From Candidatus Ferrigenium altingense (GTDB lineage Bacteria; Pseudomonadota; Gammaproteobacteria; Burkholderiales; Gallionellaceae): a stretch of DNA of 64,000 nt. The stretch lies in the NCBI GenBank assembly GCA_020621985.1, contig JAHRYS010000001.1, forward strand, positions 248,001 to 312,000, written 5' to 3'. Both the position numbers and the translations under genes were made by a program. The notes below the pieces were generated by a model that saw only the letters and a list, made by a program, of their open reading frames with translations, was not told where the DNA came from and searched no databases. This document shows positions 15,741 through 31,432 of the stretch, one piece after another; positions within the stretch are counted from its first letter, which is position 1, and the number at the start of each line of letters is the position of its first letter.

Positions 15741-18700
15741 ATGAGCTACTCTTTTACCGAAAAAAAACGCATCCGTAAAAGTTTTGCCAAACGAGTCGGT
15801 GCGTTGCCGGTTCCTTTCTTGCTGTCCACTCAATTGGAATCCTTTGCCGCATTCTTGCAGGCCTATACTCCACCGGAACAACGGAAAAATGACGGCTTGC
15901 AGGCCGCCTTCAACGGGATTTTCCCGATTGAGAGCCATTCCAAAAATGCGCGTCTCGACTTCGTCAGTTACCAGCTCGGCATGCCGCCGTTTGATGTAAA
16001 GGAATGCCAGCAGCGCGGTCTGACCTATGCTTCTCCGCTGCGCGCGCGCGTTCGCCTGACCATCATGGACAAGGAAGCATCCAAGCCCACGGTCAAGGAA
16101 GTGAAAGAGCAGGAAGTGTATATGGGCGAAATGCCCCTGATGACGCCAACCGGTTCGTTTGTGATTAACGGCACCGAGCGCGTCATCGTGTCGCAGTTGC
16201 ATCGTTCGCCCGGCGTATTTTTCGAGCATGACCGCGGCAAGACGCATTCGTCCGGAAAGCTGTTGTTCTCTGCGCGCATCATCCCGTATCGCGGCTCCTG
16301 GCTGGATTTCGAATTCGACGCGAAGGACTACGTGTACTTCCGTATCGACCGCCGCCGCAAGATGCCGGTCACCATCCTGTTGCGTTCGCTCGGCTACAGC
16401 AACGAAGACATGCTCAAGATGTTCTTCGAGTTTGATGCATTCCACCTGGGCAAGAAGGGCATCCAGTTCGAGGTGGTGGCCGAGCGTTTGCGCGGCGATG
16501 TGGCGCGTTTCGATATCGTCGGCAAATCAGGCAAGATCATCGTAGCCAAGGACAAGCGTATTACCGTGCGCCATATCCGCGAAATGCAGGAGGCCGGCAT
16601 CGACAAACTGGCTGTTGCCGAAGAGTTCCTGATCGGCCGCGTAATTGCGACCAATATCGTGGACAAGGACAGCGGCGAAATCATCGCCAATGCCAACGAT
16701 GAAATCACCGAGGCGTTGCTGCAAAACCTGCAAGCCGCCGGCATCAGCAAAATTTACACGCTATACACCAATGATTTGGATCACGGCGCATTCATTTCGC
16801 AAACCCTGCGCACCGATGAAACCACCGATCAATGGACGGCGCGTGTGGCGATATACCGCATGATGCGCCCTGGCGAGCCACCTACCGAAGACGCCGTCGA
16901 AGGCTTGTTTAACGGGCTGTTTTTCAGCGAGGAACGCTATGACCTGTCTTCGGTTGGGCGCATGAAATTCAATCGCCGTGTTGGGCGTGAAGAGTTGACC
17001 GGCGCATCGATCCTGTCCAACGAAGATATCGTCAATGTCGTAAAAATTCTGGTCGAGTTGCGCAATGGACGTGGTGAAATCGACGACATCGATCACCTCG
17101 GTAACCGTCGTGTCCGTGCCGTCGGCGAGTTGGCGGAAAACACATTCCGCGCCGGTTTGGCGCGCGTGGAGCGCGCCGTCAAGGAGCGCCTCGGCCAAGC
17201 CGAAACCGACAACCTGATGCCGCATGACCTGATCAATGCCAAGCCGATCTCGGCTGCGGTCAAGGAATTTTTCGGCTCCAGCCAGTTGTCGCAGTTCATG
17301 GATCAAACCAATCCGTTGTCCGAAATTACCCACAAGCGCCGTATTTCAGCGCTGGGCCCGGGCGGCCTGACGCGCGAACGCGCCGGCTTCGAGGTGCGCG
17401 ACGTGCATCCGACCCACTATGGTCGCGTGTGCCCGATCGAAACGCCGGAAGGCCCGAACATCGGTCTGATCAACTCGCTGGCGTTGTATGCACGCACCAA
17501 CGAGTATGGCTTCATCGAAACGCCGTACCGTAAGGTGACCAAAGGCAAGGTGGCTGACGAAGTCGATTATTTGTCCGCGATCGAAGAAGGCAAGTTCACC
17601 ATCGCCCAGGCGAACGCCGAACTGGACAAAAAAGGCCACTTCACCAACGACATCGTGTCGGCGCGCCATCACAACGAATTCGTCCTGGCCGAACCGGACA
17701 AGCTGGAATATATGGACGTGTCGCCCTCTCAGGTGGTGTCGGTTGCGGCTTCGCTGATCCCGTTCCTGGAGCATGACGACGCCAACCGCGCCCTGATGGG
17801 TGCCAACATGCAACGCCAGGCGGTACCCTGCCTGCGCGCGGAAAAACCGCTGGTGGGCACCGGCATCGAGCGCACCGTGGCAGTCGACTCCGGCACGACG
17901 GTGCAGGCATGGCGGGGCGGACGCATCGACTATATCGACGCGGGCCGTATCGTGGTGCGCGCCAACGACAACGAAACCACTGCCGGCGAAGTCGGTGTGG
18001 ATATTTACAATCTGATCAAATACACCCGTTCCAACCAGAACACCAACATCAACCAGCGTCCGCTGGTCAAGGTGGGCGACGTGATTGCGCGCGGCGATGT
18101 GATTGCCGACGGCGCTTCCACTGACATGGGCGAGCTGGCTCTTGGCCAGAACATGCTGGTCGCGTTCATGCCGTGGAACGGCTACAACTATGAGGATTCG
18201 ATCCTGATTTCCGAGCGCGTCCTGGCGCAGGATCGTTTTACTTCCATCCACATCGAAGAGTTGACCGTTGCGGCGCGCGACACCAAGCTCGGCGCGGAAG
18301 AAATTACCCGCGATATCCCGAATCTGGCCGAAGCGCAACTGGCGCGTCTGGACGAATGCGGCATCGTGCATATCGGCGCGGAAGTCGCGGTGGGCGACGT
18401 GCTGGTCGGCAAAGTGACGCCCAAAGGCGAAACGCAACTGACCCCGGAAGAAAAGCTGCTGCGCGCGATTTTCGGCGAGAAGGCATCGGACGTGAAAGAT
18501 ACCAGCTTGCGCGTGCCGACCGGCAGCTCGGGAACGGTGATCGACGTGCAGGTGTTCACGCGCGAAGGGCTGCAACGCGACAAGCGTGCGCAACAGATCA
18601 TCGATGACGAACTGAACCGCTACAAGAAGGATTTGGCGGATCAGATGCGCATCGTGGAGGCCGACGTTTTCGCGCGGCTGGAAAAATTGCTGCATAACAA

Positions 18701-19817
18701 GGCCGCCAACGGCGGGCCGAAGAAGCTGGTCAAGGGCAGCAAGCTCAGCAAGGAATATCTGCATAGCATCGAACATCATCAATGGTTCGATATCCGCGTG
18801 GCCGACGACGAGGTGGCTGCCCAGATGGAGCAGGTCAAGGAAGGCTTGGCGCAGAATCGCATCGAGTTTGATGCCGCCTTTGAGTTGAAGAAGAAGAAAC
18901 TGACCCAGGGCGACGAGCTGCAAGCCGGCGTACAAAAGATGGTCAAGGTGTATGTCGCGGTGAAACGCCGCCTGCAACCCGGCGACAAGATGGCCGGCCG
19001 CCACGGTAACAAGGGTGTGGTTTCGCGTATCGTGCCGGTGGAAGACATGCCGTACATGGCGGACGGCACACCGGTTGACGTGGTGCTGAACCCGCTCGGC
19101 GTACCGTCGCGGATGAACATCGGTCAGATCCTTGAAACCCACTTGGGCTGGGCCGCCAAGGGGTTGGGCAAGAAGATCGACGAGATGTTGCAAACCAATG
19201 CCAAGATTGCGGATGTGCGCAAGTTCCTCAACAAGATATATAACCATCACAACGGCCAGACCGCGGATCTGGAAGCGCTCAACGACGATGAAATCATCGA
19301 ATTGTGCCGCAACCTGAAACATGGCGTGCCATTTGCAACACCGGTATTCGACGGCGCCAGCGAAGAGGAAATCAAGTACATGCTGGAACTGGCCGATTTG
19401 CCGCTGTCCGGCCAGACCACGCTGCACGACGGCCGCACCGGCGAGGCTTTCGATCGCCCGGTGACGGTCGGTTACAAGCATGTGCTGAAGCTGCATCACT
19501 TGGTGGACGACAAGATGCACGCCCGTTCCACCGGCCCGTACAGCCTGGTGACGCAACAACCGCTGGGCGGCAAGGCGCAGTTTGGTGGCCAGCGTTTCGG
19601 TGAAATGGAAGTGTGGGCATTGGAAGCCTATGGCGCGGCCTACACCTTGCAAGAAATGCTGACCGTCAAGTCGGACGATGTGGCGGGGCGCACCAAGGTT
19701 TATGAAAACATCGTCAAGGGTGAGCACAAGATCGATGCCGGCATGCCGGAATCCTTCAATGTGGTCATGAAGGAAATTCGTTCCTTGGGTATTGATATGG
19801 ATTTGGTACGCCACTAA
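15741..19817 (+). CDS. rpoB: RNA polymerase subunit beta
   Basis: 1358 aa, [18 protein letters not shown]..., canonical RpoB motifs. Confidence 0.99.
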   Translation: MSYSFTEKKRIRKSFAKRVGALPVPFLLSTQLESFAAFLQAYTPPEQRKNDGLQAAFNGIFPIESHSKNARLDFVSYQLGMPPFDVKECQQRGLTYASPLRARVRLTIMDKEASKPTVKEVKEQEVYMGEMPLMTPTGSFVINGTERVIVSQLHRSPGVFFEHDRGKTHSSGKLLFSARIIPYRGSWLDFEFDAKDYVYFRIDRRRKMPVTILLRSLGYSNEDMLKMFFEFDAFHLGKKGIQFEVVAERLRGDVARFDIVGKSGKIIVAKDKRITVRHIREMQEAGIDKLAVAEEFLIGRVIATNIVDKDSGEIIANANDEITEALLQNLQAAGISKIYTLYTNDLDHGAFISQTLRTDETTDQWTARVAIYRMMRPGEPPTEDAVEGLFNGLFFSEERYDLSSVGRMKFNRRVGREELTGASILSNEDIVNVVKILVELRNGRGEIDDIDHLGNRRVRAVGELAENTFRAGLARVERAVKERLGQAETDNLMPHDLINAKPISAAVKEFFGSSQLSQFMDQTNPLSEITHKRRISALGPGGLTRERAGFEVRDVHPTHYGRVCPIETPEGPNIGLINSLALYARTNEYGFIETPYRKVTKGKVADEVDYLSAIEEGKFTIAQANAELDKKGHFTNDIVSARHHNEFVLAEPDKLEYMDVSPSQVVSVAASLIPFLEHDDANRALMGANMQRQAVPCLRAEKPLVGTGIERTVAVDSGTTVQAWRGGRIDYIDAGRIVVRANDNETTAGEVGVDIYNLIKYTRSNQNTNINQRPLVKVGDVIARGDVIADGASTDMGELALGQNMLVAFMPWNGYNYEDSILISERVLAQDRFTSIHIEELTVAARDTKLGAEEITRDIPNLAEAQLARLDECGIVHIGAEVAVGDVLVGKVTPKGETQLTPEEKLLRAIFGEKASDVKDTSLRVPTGSSGTVIDVQVFTREGLQRDKRAQQIIDDELNRYKKDLADQMRIVEADVFARLEKLLHNKAANGGPKKLVKGSKLSKEYLHSIEHHQWFDIRVADDEVAAQMEQVKEGLAQNRIEFDAAFELKKKKLTQGDELQAGVQKMVKVYVAVKRRLQPGDKMAGRHGNKGVVSRIVPVEDMPYMADGTPVDVVLNPLGVPSRMNIGQILETHLGWAAKGLGKKIDEMLQTNAKIADVRKFLNKIYNHHNGQTADLEALNDDEIIELCRNLKHGVPFATPVFDGASEEEIKYMLELADLPLSGQTTLHDGRTGEAFDRPVTVGYKHVLKLHHLVDDKMHARSTGPYSLVTQQPLGGKAQFGGQRFGEMEVWALEAYGAAYTLQEMLTVKSDDVAGRTKVYENIVKGEHKIDAGMPESFNVVMKEIRSLGIDMDLVRH

Positions 19818-19820
19818 ACA

Positions 19821-19888
19821 CAGAGAGTTAGTGAGTAGAGAGTGGGGAGCAGGCTTCCCCACTTCTTACTTCCCACTTCCCACTCACC
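19821..19888. repeat. degenerate heptanucleotide repeat, inverted arrangement
   Basis: GTGAGTA GAGAGTG GGGAGCA... and on minus GTGAGTG GGAAGTG GGAAGTA AGAAGTG. Confidence 0.6.
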
Positions 19889-19905
19889 AGATTTAGGAGT
19901 TACAC

Positions 19906-22900
19906 ATGAAATCATTGCTGGATTTGTTCAAACAGGTCACACAAAAAGAAGAATTTGATGCGATCAAGATTGGCCTTGCATCGCCGGAAAAGATCCGTTC
20001 GTGGTCTTACGGTGAAGTCAAGAAACCGGAAACCATCAATTACCGCACCTTCAAGCCGGAGCGCGATGGATTGTTCTGCGCCAAGATTTTCGGGCCGGTT
20101 AAGGATTATGAATGCCTGTGCGGCAAGTACAAGCGTTTGAAACACCGCGGCGTGATCTGTGAGAAGTGCGGCGTGGAAGTGACCTTGTCCAAAGTGCGTC
20201 GTGAACGCATGGGGCATATCGAACTGGCCAGCCCGGTCGCGCATATCTGGTTCCTGAAGTCGCTGCCCTCGCGTCTCGGCATGGTGCTGGACATGACTCT
20301 GCGCGATATCGAACGCGTGCTGTATTTCGAAGCCTATGTGGTTACGGAGCCCGGCATGACCCCGCTGAATCGCGGCCAATTGCTGTCGGAAGACGACTAT
20401 CTCGCCAAGACCGAAGAATACGGCGACGAGTTCACCGCGATGATGGGCGCGGAAGGCGTGCGTTCGCTGTTGAGCGGTCTGGATGTGACCAGTGAAATCG
20501 AAATCATACGCGCCGATCTGGCGGCAACCGGTTCGGAAACCAAGATCAAAAAATACGCCAAGCGCCTGAAAGTGCTGGAAGCATTCAATGCGTCCGGCAT
20601 CAAGCCGCAATGGATGGTGCTGGAAGTGCTGCCGGTGCTGCCGCCGGAACTGCGCCCACTGGTACCGCTGGACGGCGGACGTTTCGCGACTTCCGACCTG
20701 AACGATTTGTACCGTCGCGTGATCAACCGCAACAACCGTCTGCGCCGCCTGCTCGAATTGAAGGCACCGGACATCATCGTGCGCAACGAAAAGCGCATGT
20801 TGCAGGAAGCGGTGGACTCGCTGCTGGACAATGGTCGCCGCGGCAAGGCGATGACCGGCGCGAACAAGCGCCAACTGAAATCCCTGGCCGACATGATCAA
20901 GGGCAAGAGCGGTCGTTTCCGCCAGAATCTGCTGGGTAAGCGCGTCGATTACTCCGGCCGTTCCGTGATCGTGGTGGGGCCGCAACTGAAATTGCACCAA
21001 TGCGGCCTGCCCAAGAAAATGGCGCTGGAATTGTTCAAACCGTTCATTTTCAGCAGGCTCGAGGCGATGGGCCTGGCGACTACCATCAAGGCCAGCAAGC
21101 GCATGGTGGAAGCCGAAGAACCGATCGTATGGGATATTCTCGAAGAAGTGATCCGCGAACATCCGGTACTGCTCAACCGCGCGCCGACCTTGCACCGCCT
21201 GGGTATCCAGGCATTCGAGCCGATGCTGATCGAAGGCAAGGCGATCCAGCTGCATCCGCTGGTCTGTTCGGCATTCAATGCCGACTTCGACGGCGACCAA
21301 ATGGCGGTACACGTGCCGTTGTCGCTGGAAGCGCAGATGGAGTGCCGCACTTTGATGCTGGCATCCAACAACGTGCTGTCACCTGCGAACGGTGAACCGA
21401 TCATCGTTCCGTCGCAGGACATCGTGCTGGGGTTGTACTACATGACCCGCGAAAAGATCGGTGCGCTGGGCGAGGGTTCGCTGTTTGCCAATATCGCCGA
21501 AGTGTCGCGTGCTTACGAGACACGCGAAGTCGAGTTGCAAGCCAAGGTGGTGGTGCGCCTCAAGGAGTTCCACAAGGACGAAGAAGGCCAGCCAGTAGAA
21601 AAGCTGATCCGCTACGAAACGACGGTGGGCCGTGCCTTGTTGTCCGAGGTGCTGCCTGCCGGTCTGCCGTTTGCGCTGATCAACAAGACGCTCAAGAAAA
21701 AAGAAATTTCGCGCCTGATCAACGCCAGCTTCCGCCAATGCGGTCTGCGCGATACGGTGATCATGGCGGATCGGCTGATGTATACCGGCTTCACCTACGC
21801 GACGCGCGCGGGCATCTCGATTTCCGTGGACGATATGCTGATGCCGCCGAAAAAGAATGAGCTGATCAGCGCGGCGGAAAAGGAAGTGCATGAAATTCAC
21901 ACCCAGTACACTTCCGGCCTGGTGACTGACGGCGAACGCTACAACAAGGTGGTGGACATCTGGGGCCGTACCGGCGACCAGGTTGCCAAGGCGATGATGG
22001 AGCAGCTGGGCAGCGAAGCGGTGATCGATCGTGTTACCGGCCAGCCGCGCATGGAAAAGGGCAAGGCGATAATGCAGGAGTCGTTCAACTCCATCTACAT
22101 GATGGCCGACTCCGGTGCGCGCGGTTCGGCGGCACAAATCCGTCAGCTGGCCGGGATGCGCGGCCTGATGGCCAAGCCGGATGGTTCGATCATCGAGACC
22201 CCGATCACCGCGAATTTCCGCGAGGGGCTGAACATGCTGCAGTACTTCATCTCCACGCACGGCGCGCGTAAGGGCTTGGCGGATACCGCGTTGAAGACCG
22301 CGAACTCCGGTTATCTGACCCGCCGTCTGGTGGATGTCACGCAAGACTTGGTGGTGATTGAGGACGATTGCGGCACCGATAACGGCACCGCGATGAAGGC
22401 GATTGTTGAAGGCGGTGAAGTCATCGAGGCATTGCGTGAGCGTATTCTCGGCCGTGTGGTCAGCGCAGACGTGGTCAATCCAGAGACCGCCGAAACGCTT
22501 TATGAAGCGGGCGTCCTGCTCGACGAAGCGGCAGTGGAACGTATCGAGGTATTGGGTATCGACGAGGTGCGCGTGCGCACCCCGCTGAATTGCGAAACAC
22601 GCTTTGGCTTGTGCGCCAAGTGTTATGGCCGCGATCTGGGCCGTGGCGGCATGATCAATGTGGGCGAAGCGGTGGGTGTGATTGCCGCTCAGTCTATCGG
22701 CGAACCGGGTACTCAGTTGACCATGCGCACCTTCCATATCGGCGGCGCAGCCTCGCGTACTGTTGTGGCCAGCCAGGTGGAAAGCAAATCCAACGGTGTA
22801 TTGAAGTACAGCCCGAATATGCGTGTGGTAGCCACCGTGCGCGGCGAATTGATCGTTGTGGCACGCAGCGCCGAGGTGATTATCGCCGACGATCATGGCC

Positions 22901-24147
22901 GTGAACGTGAACGCCACAAAGTGCCTTACGGTGCGGCCTTGACTGTCAAGCAGGGCGATACCGTACGCGCCGGGGTGGTTCTGGCAACCTGGGATCCGCA
23001 TACTCGTCCGATCGTCACCGAATACGCCGGCAAGGTAAGCTTCCAGAATGTTGAAGAAGGCGTGACTGTCGCCAAACAGATCGATGATGTGACGGGCCTG
23101 TCTACGTTGGTCGTGATTGATCCCAAGCAGCGCGCGGGTACGCAAAGCAAGACCGTGGTGCGTCCGATGGTGCGCCTGATTGACGATGCGGGTCAGGAAG
23201 TCAAGTTGGCAGGCACTGAAACATCGGTTAGTGTGACCCTGCAAACCGGCTCCATTATTACCGTTGAAGACGGCCAGCATGTCGGAGTGGGTGACGTGTT
23301 GGCGCGCATTCCGCAGGAAAGCAGCAAGACGCGCGACATTACCGGCGGTCTGCCACGTGTGGCCGAGTTGTTTGAAGCGCGCGTACCCAAGGATGCGGGT
23401 ATGTTGGCCGAATGCACCGGTACAGTTTCGTTCGGCAAGGACACCAAGGGCAAGCAGCGCCTGGTGATCACCGACGTGGACGGCATTGCCAACGAATTCC
23501 TGATCTCCAAGGAAAAACACGTGCTGGCACATGACGGCCAAGTGGTGAACCGCGGCGAAATGATCGTAGATGGCCCGGCTGACCCGCACGATATCCTGCG
23601 TCTGCTCGGTGTGGCGGCACTGGCACGCTACATCACTGACGAAGTGCAGGAAGTGTACCGCTTGCAAGGCGTGAAGATCAGCGACAAGCACATCGAAGTG
23701 ATCGTACGCCAGATGCTGCGCCGCGTGCAAATCAGTGATGTGGGCGATACCCGCTTCATCACCGGCGAACAAGTCGAACGTGCCGACTTGCTGGTGGAAA
23801 ACGAAAAAATGTTTGCCGCAGGTAAAACTCCAGCGAATTTTGTCGATGTGCTGCTGGGCATTACCAAGGCCTCGCTGTCCACCGATTCGTTCATTTCTGC
23901 GGCATCCTTCCAGGAAACTACGCGTGTATTGACCGAAGCGGCGATCATGGGCAAGCGGGATGATTTGCGTGGCCTGAAGGAAAACGTCATCGTGGGTCGT
24001 TTGATCCCAGCAGGTACGGGATTGGCCTACCACACCACGCGACGTAAACAGCGCTTGGGCATTGATGTGGCGGAAGGGCATGAATTGCAAGGGGTGGATG
24101 TACTCGCTCCGGGTGAATTGCTTGACACTCCTAGTGTTTCTCAATAG
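19906..24147 (+). CDS. rpoC: RNA polymerase subunit beta prime
   Basis: 1413 aa, [27 protein letters not shown]..., [12 protein letters not shown] motif. Confidence 0.99.
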   Translation: MKSLLDLFKQVTQKEEFDAIKIGLASPEKIRSWSYGEVKKPETINYRTFKPERDGLFCAKIFGPVKDYECLCGKYKRLKHRGVICEKCGVEVTLSKVRRERMGHIELASPVAHIWFLKSLPSRLGMVLDMTLRDIERVLYFEAYVVTEPGMTPLNRGQLLSEDDYLAKTEEYGDEFTAMMGAEGVRSLLSGLDVTSEIEIIRADLAATGSETKIKKYAKRLKVLEAFNASGIKPQWMVLEVLPVLPPELRPLVPLDGGRFATSDLNDLYRRVINRNNRLRRLLELKAPDIIVRNEKRMLQEAVDSLLDNGRRGKAMTGANKRQLKSLADMIKGKSGRFRQNLLGKRVDYSGRSVIVVGPQLKLHQCGLPKKMALELFKPFIFSRLEAMGLATTIKASKRMVEAEEPIVWDILEEVIREHPVLLNRAPTLHRLGIQAFEPMLIEGKAIQLHPLVCSAFNADFDGDQMAVHVPLSLEAQMECRTLMLASNNVLSPANGEPIIVPSQDIVLGLYYMTREKIGALGEGSLFANIAEVSRAYETREVELQAKVVVRLKEFHKDEEGQPVEKLIRYETTVGRALLSEVLPAGLPFALINKTLKKKEISRLINASFRQCGLRDTVIMADRLMYTGFTYATRAGISISVDDMLMPPKKNELISAAEKEVHEIHTQYTSGLVTDGERYNKVVDIWGRTGDQVAKAMMEQLGSEAVIDRVTGQPRMEKGKAIMQESFNSIYMMADSGARGSAAQIRQLAGMRGLMAKPDGSIIETPITANFREGLNMLQYFISTHGARKGLADTALKTANSGYLTRRLVDVTQDLVVIEDDCGTDNGTAMKAIVEGGEVIEALRERILGRVVSADVVNPETAETLYEAGVLLDEAAVERIEVLGIDEVRVRTPLNCETRFGLCAKCYGRDLGRGGMINVGEAVGVIAAQSIGEPGTQLTMRTFHIGGAASRTVVASQVESKSNGVLKYSPNMRVVATVRGELIVVARSAEVIIADDHGRERERHKVPYGAALTVKQGDTVRAGVVLATWDPHTRPIVTEYAGKVSFQNVEEGVTVAKQIDDVTGLSTLVVIDPKQRAGTQSKTVVRPMVRLIDDAGQEVKLAGTETSVSVTLQTGSIITVEDGQHVGVGDVLARIPQESSKTRDITGGLPRVAELFEARVPKDAGMLAECTGTVSFGKDTKGKQRLVITDVDGIANEFLISKEKHVLAHDGQVVNRGEMIVDGPADPHDILRLLGVAALARYITDEVQEVYRLQGVKISDKHIEVIVRQMLRRVQISDVGDTRFITGEQVERADLLVENEKMFAAGKTPANFVDVLLGITKASLSTDSFISAASFQETTRVLTEAAIMGKRDDLRGLKENVIVGRLIPAGTGLAYHTTRRKQRLGIDVAEGHELQGVDVLAPGELLDTPSVSQ

Positions 24148-24262
24148 AATTCGCAACCTTTTTTCCGTCGCAGTGGATTGCTGTTCAAGTCACGCTGCGG
24201 CGGTTGTATTTTACAGATTTGATTTTTAATGAAATTCCAGACATTTTTAAGGTGTATAGATA

Positions 24263-24640
24263 ATGCCAACCATTAATCAGTTGATCCGCAAGCCGCGTGT
24301 TGCAATTGTAGAAAAGAGTAAGGTGCCTGCTCTTGCAGGTTCTCCGCAAAAGCGTGGGGTATGTACCCGCGTGTACACCACGACCCCAAAGAAGCCTAAC
24401 TCCGCGCTGCGTAAAGTGGCCAAGGTGCGGCTGACTAACGGTTTTGAGGTGATCAGCTACATCGGTGGTGAAGGGCACAACTTGCAGGAACACTCGGTAG
24501 TGTTGCTGCGCGGAGGCCGCGTGAAGGATCTGCCGGGTGTGCGTTATCACATGGTGCGCGGTAGTTTGGATACGGCTGGCGTTAAAGATCGCAAGCAATC
24601 CCGCTCCAAGTACGGCGCGAAGCGTGCCAAAAAAGCATAA
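24263..24640 (+). CDS. rpsL: ribosomal protein uS12
   Basis: [12 protein letters not shown]... [15 protein letters not shown]. Confidence 0.99.
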   Translation: MPTINQLIRKPRVAIVEKSKVPALAGSPQKRGVCTRVYTTTPKKPNSALRKVAKVRLTNGFEVISYIGGEGHNLQEHSVVLLRGGRVKDLPGVRYHMVRGSLDTAGVKDRKQSRSKYGAKRAKKA

Positions 24641-24670
24641 TTTTAAGCATTAATAATTTTCGAGGTTGAT

Positions 24671-25141
24671 ATGCCAAGACGCAGAGAAGTACCCAAACGC
24701 GAAGTCCTGCCTGATCCAAAATTCGGCAATCAGGATTTGTCCAAGTTCGTAAACGTATTGATGACGGCGGGCAAGAAGTCGGTTGCCGAGCGCATCCTGT
24801 ACGGCGCGCTGGAGCAAATTGGCAAGAAGACCGGAAAAGATGCGATCGAAGTGTTCAATCTGGCCTTGACTAATGCCAAGCCTCAGGTGGAAGTGAAAAG
24901 CCGTCGTGTCGGCGGTGCCAACTATCAGGTGCCGGTTGAAGTGCGCCCTTCCCGCCGCATGGCTTTGTCGATGCGCTGGTTGCGCGAAGCCGCGCGCAAG
25001 CGCGGTGAAAAATCCATGGGCATGCGTTTGGCCGGCGAGTTGATCGACGCGTCCGAAGGTCGCGGCGGTGCGGTGAAAAAGCGTGAAGAGGTGCACCGTA
25101 TGGCCGAGGCAAACAAGGCTTTCTCACATTTCCGTTTCTAA
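24671..25141 (+). CDS. rpsG: ribosomal protein uS7
   Basis: [28 protein letters not shown]. Confidence 0.99.
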   Translation: MPRRREVPKREVLPDPKFGNQDLSKFVNVLMTAGKKSVAERILYGALEQIGKKTGKDAIEVFNLALTNAKPQVEVKSRRVGGANYQVPVEVRPSRRMALSMRWLREAARKRGEKSMGMRLAGELIDASEGRGGAVKKREEVHRMAEANKAFSHFRF

Positions 25142-25187
25142 TCGGAACACTGCAGTTTTAATCAGAATATATAGTTAGGTATCCACC

Positions 25188-27281
25188 GTGGCACGCAAAA
25201 CTCCAATCCAACGCTATCGCAATATCGGCATCAGTGCGCACATTGACGCAGGCAAGACCACGACCACCGAGCGCATCCTGTTTTATACGGGTGTGAGTCA
25301 CAAGATCGGCGAGGTGCACGATGGTGCGGCTACGATGGACTGGATGGAGCAAGAGCAGGAGCGCGGTATTACCATTACCTCTGCGGCGACCACTTGTTTT
25401 TGGAAGGGTATGGACAACTCCTACCCTGAACATCGTTTCAATATCATCGATACGCCAGGGCACGTGGACTTCACTATTGAGGTTGAGCGTTCCATGCGTG
25501 TGCTGGATGGTGCGTGCATGGTGTATTGCGCTGTGGGTGGTGTGCAGCCGCAGTCCGAGACTGTATGGCGTCAGGCTAATAAGTACAAAGTGCCGCGCCT
25601 GGCATTTGTCAATAAGATGGATCGTACTGGGGCCAATTTCTTCAAGGTGGTTGATCAGATGGAGACCCGCCTGAGGGCCCGCCCGATTCCTCTTGTGATT
25701 CCTATCGGTGCGGAAGAGGGGTTTACTGGCGTTGTGGATCTGATCAAGATGAGAGCCATCATCTGGGACGAAGCTTCGCAAGGTATGAAGTTCGAGTACA
25801 AAGAGATTCCGGCTGAGTTGGTGGCGAGCGCCAATGAGTGGCGCGCAAAGATGGTCGAGACGGCCGCCGAAGCGTCCGAGGAGCTGATGAATCAGTATCT
25901 CGAAAATGGCGAACTGACCGAAGAACAAATCATTCTTGGTATTCGCACTCGTACCATCGCCTGTGAAATTCAGCCGATGTTGTGCGGCTCTGCTTTCAAG
26001 AACAAGGGTGTGCAGCGTATGCTGGATGCGGTGATCATGTTCTTGCCGTCGCCGGTGGATATCCCGGATGTGACAGGTGAAACGGAAGAGGGCGAGCATA
26101 TTACTCGCAAGGCTGACGACGCAGAGAGCTTCTCTGCGCTGGCGTTCAAGCTGATGACCGATCCGTTCGTTGGGCAATTGACCTTTGTGCGCGTGTATTC
26201 CGGTGTGCTGAAGAAGGGCGATACGGTATACAACCCGGTCAGGGGCAAAAAAGAGCGTATCGGGCGTATCGTGCAGATGCATGCGAACAACCGCGTAGAG
26301 GTTGATGAGATTCTGGCGGGCGATATCGCTGCCTGTATCGGTTTGAAAGATGTAACTACCGGCGAATCGCTGTGCGACCCGAGCAAGCCAATCATCCTTG
26401 AGCGTATGATATTCCCGGAGCCGGTGATTCACGTTGCTGTCGAGCCGAAGACCAAGGTTGACCAGGAAAAAATGGGTATTGCGCTGAGCCGTTTGGCGGC
26501 AGAAGATCCGTCGTTTCGTGTTCGTACCGATGAAGAGTCTGGTCAGACGATCATGTCCGGCATGGGCGAGTTGCACCTGGAAATCCTGGTCGACCGCATG
26601 AAGCGCGAATTCGGCGTGGAAGCTAACGTGGGCGCGCCGCAGGTGGCTTACCGCGAAGCGATCAGGAAACCGGTCGAAATCGAAGGCAAGTTCGTCAAGC
26701 AGTCCGGCGGCCGCGGTCAGTATGGCCACGTGTGGATCAAGCTGGAACCGAGCGAAGCGGGTAAAGGTTTCGAATTCGTCGATGCAATCAAGGGCGGCAC
26801 GGTTCCCCGCGAATATATTCCTGCGGTCGAAAAAGGTTTGCGCGAAACGCTGCCGAATGGCGTGTTGGCTGGCTTCCCGGTAGTTGACGTCAAGGTGACC
26901 TTGTTCGACGGTTCCTATCACGATGTGGACTCCAATGAAAACGCCTTCAAGATGGCGGCTTCGATAGCATTCAAGGACGGTATGCGCAAGGCTAGCCCGG
27001 TGCTGCTCGAGCCGATGATGTCGGTCGAAGTGGAAACCCCGGAAGACTATGCCGGCACGGTGATGGGCGATTTGTCCTCGCGCCGCGGCATGGTGCAGGG
27101 TATGGATGACATGATGGGTGGTGGAAAATCAATCAAGGCTGAAGTGCCATTGTCCGAAATGTTTGGCTATTCCACTTCGCTGCGTTCCGCAACGCAAGGT
27201 CGTGCGACTTACACAATGGAATTCAAGCATTATTCAGAGGCGCCGAAGAATGTTGCCGAAGCAATCATGAACAAGAAATAA
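25188..27281 (+). CDS. fusA: elongation factor G
   Basis: [35 protein letters not shown] (GTG start), 697 aa. Confidence 0.99.
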   Translation: MARKTPIQRYRNIGISAHIDAGKTTTTERILFYTGVSHKIGEVHDGAATMDWMEQEQERGITITSAATTCFWKGMDNSYPEHRFNIIDTPGHVDFTIEVERSMRVLDGACMVYCAVGGVQPQSETVWRQANKYKVPRLAFVNKMDRTGANFFKVVDQMETRLRARPIPLVIPIGAEEGFTGVVDLIKMRAIIWDEASQGMKFEYKEIPAELVASANEWRAKMVETAAEASEELMNQYLENGELTEEQIILGIRTRTIACEIQPMLCGSAFKNKGVQRMLDAVIMFLPSPVDIPDVTGETEEGEHITRKADDAESFSALAFKLMTDPFVGQLTFVRVYSGVLKKGDTVYNPVRGKKERIGRIVQMHANNRVEVDEILAGDIAACIGLKDVTTGESLCDPSKPIILERMIFPEPVIHVAVEPKTKVDQEKMGIALSRLAAEDPSFRVRTDEESGQTIMSGMGELHLEILVDRMKREFGVEANVGAPQVAYREAIRKPVEIEGKFVKQSGGRGQYGHVWIKLEPSEAGKGFEFVDAIKGGTVPREYIPAVEKGLRETLPNGVLAGFPVVDVKVTLFDGSYHDVDSNENAFKMAASIAFKDGMRKASPVLLEPMMSVEVETPEDYAGTVMGDLSSRRGMVQGMDDMMGGGKSIKAEVPLSEMFGYSTSLRSATQGRATYTMEFKHYSEAPKNVAEAIMNKK

Positions 27282-27331
27282 TTTCATAAATTCAAGAACA
27301 TTAATAACTATCAGATTAAGGGGCGATTATC

Positions 27332-28522
<1,191 letters not shown>

Positions 28523-28621
28523 GGCTACAATGCGCGCCCTCGCGTGACCCGAGGTCATTTGTGGGATCGCGCGATTCGTTCTTTAATTAGCGGCATTGCC
28601 GCGTAAAAGTAAGAGAAAATT

Positions 28622-28933
28622 ATGCAAAGTCAAAAAATTCGCATTCGCCTCAAGGCGTTCGATTATCGCTTGATCGACCAGTCGGCAGCGCAGATTGTTG
28701 AGACTGCCAAGCGTACCGGCGCGGTGGTAAACGGCCCGGTGCCATTGCCAACCAAGATCGAGCGTTTCGACGTGTTGCGCTCCCCGCACGTCAACAAGAC
28801 TTCGCGTGATCAGTTTGAAATTCGCACCCATTTGCGTTTGATGGACATTGTTGACCCTACCGATAAGACGGTAGATGCGTTGATGAAGCTGGATTTGCCG
28901 GCCGGTGTGGATGTCGAGATCAAGTTACAGTAG
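28622..28933 (+). CDS. rpsJ: ribosomal protein uS10
   Basis: [34 protein letters not shown]. Confidence 0.99.
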   Translation: MQSQKIRIRLKAFDYRLIDQSAAQIVETAKRTGAVVNGPVPLPTKIERFDVLRSPHVNKTSRDQFEIRTHLRLMDIVDPTDKTVDALMKLDLPAGVDVEIKLQ

Positions 28934-29001
28934 TTATTGCACCAAGCAGCAAAAAATCGGTTGACCAATTGTAGTCACCCCCTTAACAAGAGGAAATTAA
29001 A

Positions 29002-29646
29002 ATGAGCTTAGGACTTGTCGGTCGCAAGATTGGCATGACCCGCGTATTCACCGAAGACGGTTCGTCGTTGCCGGTGACAGTGCTGGAAGTGTCAAATAAT
29101 CGTGTCACTCAGGTTAAATCCGTTGATACCGATGGCTATACCGCTGTGCAATTGGCACACGGTGCACGTCGTCCCAGCCGCGTCAGCAAGGCTGCTGCCG
29201 GGCATTACGCCAAGGCGGGCGTTGAAGCCGGGAATGCACTTAAGGAATTCACCGTATCTCCTGAGCAGCTGGAAGGCCTGAAGGCTGGCTCCACGGTCAG
29301 TGTGGAGATCTTTCAGGTGGGTCAACTCGTCGATGTGACGGGCACCTCCAAAGGTAAGGGTTACGCCGGCACCATCAAGCGCCACCACTTCAAGTCTGGT
29401 CGCGCATCGCACGGTAACTCGAAGTCGCATAACGTACCGGGTTCTATCGGTATGGCGCAAGATCCGGGTCGCGTGTTCCCAGGTAAGCGCATGACCGGCC
29501 ACCTCGGTGATGTGCAGCGCACCGTTCAAAATCTACAAATCGTTCGTGTTGATGTCGCGCGCCAATTGTTGCTGGTTAAAGGCGCCGTTCCAGGCTGCAC
29601 AAACAGCAGCATTGTCGTGCGTCCCGCAGTGAAGGCAGGTGCATGA
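29002..29646 (+). CDS. rplC: ribosomal protein uL3
   Basis: [20 protein letters not shown]. Confidence 0.99.
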   Translation: MSLGLVGRKIGMTRVFTEDGSSLPVTVLEVSNNRVTQVKSVDTDGYTAVQLAHGARRPSRVSKAAAGHYAKAGVEAGNALKEFTVSPEQLEGLKAGSTVSVEIFQVGQLVDVTGTSKGKGYAGTIKRHHFKSGRASHGNSKSHNVPGSIGMAQDPGRVFPGKRMTGHLGDVQRTVQNLQIVRVDVARQLLLVKGAVPGCTNSSIVVRPAVKAGA

Positions 29647-30272
29647 TGGAACTTAAAGTCATTAATGATAAGGGGCAGGCGACTGCCAATCTGAGCGCAT
29701 CCGATGAATTGTTCGGCCGCGAATACAACGAAGACTTGGTCCATCAGTTGGTCACCGCTTATATGGCCAATTCGCGTGGCGGCAACAGCAAGCAAAAGGG
29801 CCGCAGTGAAATCGCCAAGAGTACGCGTAAGCCATTTGCGCAAAAAGGTACCGGCCGCGCGCGCGCCGGTATGGCGTCCAGCCCGTTATGGCGTGGCGGC
29901 GGCAAGATTTTCCCGAATACCGGCGAAGAAAATTACACTCAAAAGATCAACCGTAAGATGTATCGCGCCGGGCTGGCAGCTATTTTATCCAGGCTGGTCA
30001 GCGAAAACCGTTTGGTGGTGGTGGACAGCTTGACTGTCGACGCGCCAAAAACCAAGCTGTTGGCGCAAAAGATCAAGGGGATGGGGTTGAATTCCGGGCG
30101 CGTGTTGATTATTACGGATAGCGTTGACGAAAACCTGTACCTGTCTGCGCGCAATTTGCCAAACGTGCTGGTGCTGGAAGCCAATCAGGCCGACCCGGTC
30201 AGCTTGGTGCGTTTCCCGAACGTGGTCGTCACGCGCAATGCCGTGGCTAAAATTGAGGAGATGTTCGCATGA
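29646..30272 (+). CDS. rplD: ribosomal protein uL4
   Basis: [36 protein letters not shown]; overlaps rplC stop. Confidence 0.98.
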   Translation: MELKVINDKGQATANLSASDELFGREYNEDLVHQLVTAYMANSRGGNSKQKGRSEIAKSTRKPFAQKGTGRARAGMASSPLWRGGGKIFPNTGEENYTQKINRKMYRAGLAAILSRLVSENRLVVVDSLTVDAPKTKLLAQKIKGMGLNSGRVLIITDSVDENLYLSARNLPNVLVLEANQADPVSLVRFPNVVVTRNAVAKIEEMFA

Positions 30273-30586
30273 GTACGCAACAATTCAGCCAGGAGCGTTT
30301 GATGAAGGTGTTGCTCGCTCCGCAAATCTCCGAAAAGGCGACTTACGTCGCCGACAAGAATGAACAGGTGATTTTCCGTGTTGTAACGGATGCGACCAAG
30401 CCAGAAATCAAGGCTGCCGTAGAAATGATGTTCAAGGTGAGCGTGGATAGTGTGCAAGTGGCCAACGTCAAGGGCAAGGTAAAACGCGCTGGTCGTTTTT
30501 CCGGTCGCCGCAACAACTGGAAAAAGGCTTATGTCTGCTTGGCTTCCGGTCAGGAAATCAATTTTGCTCCAAGTGAGCAAGGGTAA
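30269..30586 (+). CDS. rplW: ribosomal protein uL23
   Basis: [38 protein letters not shown]. Confidence 0.98.
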   Translation: MSTQQFSQERLMKVLLAPQISEKATYVADKNEQVIFRVVTDATKPEIKAAVEMMFKVSVDSVQVANVKGKVKRAGRFSGRRNNWKKAYVCLASGQEINFAPSEQG

Positions 30587-30591
30587 TTATC

Positions 30592-31419
30592 ATGGCATTG
30601 ATTAAATTAAAACCGACAACTCCGGGGCAGCGTGCGGTAGTGCGCGTTGTCAATCCAGACCTGCATAAAGGCAAGCCGGTCGCCGCGCTGCTGGAAAAGC
30701 AGACTAGGACTGCAGGCCGAAACAATAATGGGCATATCACGACCCGCCATATGGGCGGCGGCCATAAGCAGCATTACCGCTTGGTGGACTTCAAACGTGA
30801 TAAAGATGGCATTCCTGCGACTGTCGAACGCCTGGAATATGATCCAAACCGTAGCGCTAACTTGGCTTTGTTGTGTTACGCCGATGGTGAGCGTCGTTAT
30901 ATTATTGCGCCTAAGGGTGTCGCAGCCGGGGCGATCCTGGTGAGCGGCTCGGAAGCGCCAATCAAGCCGGGTAATGCCTTGCCTTTGCGCAATGTCCCAG
31001 TCGGCTCGACTATTCATTGCATCGAAATGTTGCCGGGCAAGGGTGCGCAGTTGGCGCGTTCCGCAGGCACTTCCGTGCAACTGTTGGCGCGCGAAGGCAG
31101 CTACGCGCAATTGCGGTTGCGCTCTGGCGAAATCCGCAAAGTACATATCGATTGCAAAGCGACCTTGGGCGAGGTGGGCAATTCTGAACACAGTCTGCGA
31201 TCCATCGGCAAGGCCGGTGCGATGCGTTGGCGCGGTGTTCGCCCAACCGTGCGCGGTGTGGTAATGAATCCGGTCGATCACCCGCATGGCGGCGGCGAAG
31301 GTAAGACTGCAGCTGGCCGTCATCCGGTCAGCCCATGGGGTGTGCCAGCCAAGGGCTTCCGCACACGTCGCAACAAGCGCACTAGCGGCATGATCGTGCG
31401 TCGTCGCTTTCAGGTTTAA
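30592..31419 (+). CDS. rplB: ribosomal protein uL2
   Basis: [19 protein letters not shown]... [13 protein letters not shown]. Confidence 0.99.
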   Translation: MALIKLKPTTPGQRAVVRVVNPDLHKGKPVAALLEKQTRTAGRNNNGHITTRHMGGGHKQHYRLVDFKRDKDGIPATVERLEYDPNRSANLALLCYADGERRYIIAPKGVAAGAILVSGSEAPIKPGNALPLRNVPVGSTIHCIEMLPGKGAQLARSAGTSVQLLAREGSYAQLRLRSGEIRKVHIDCKATLGEVGNSEHSLRSIGKAGAMRWRGVRPTVRGVVMNPVDHPHGGGEGKTAAGRHPVSPWGVPAKGFRTRRNKRTSGMIVRRRFQV

Positions 31420-31432
31420 GGGGTAAGTAAAC

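Noticed and set aside
17346-19862. 838-aa antisense ORF opposite rpoB (and 925-aa ORF at 21379-24156 opposite rpoC, others opposite tuf/fusA)
   Set aside because: Long open antisense frames are expected from strong codon bias in highly expressed genes; the translations are His/Val/Leu-rich with no recognisable domains.
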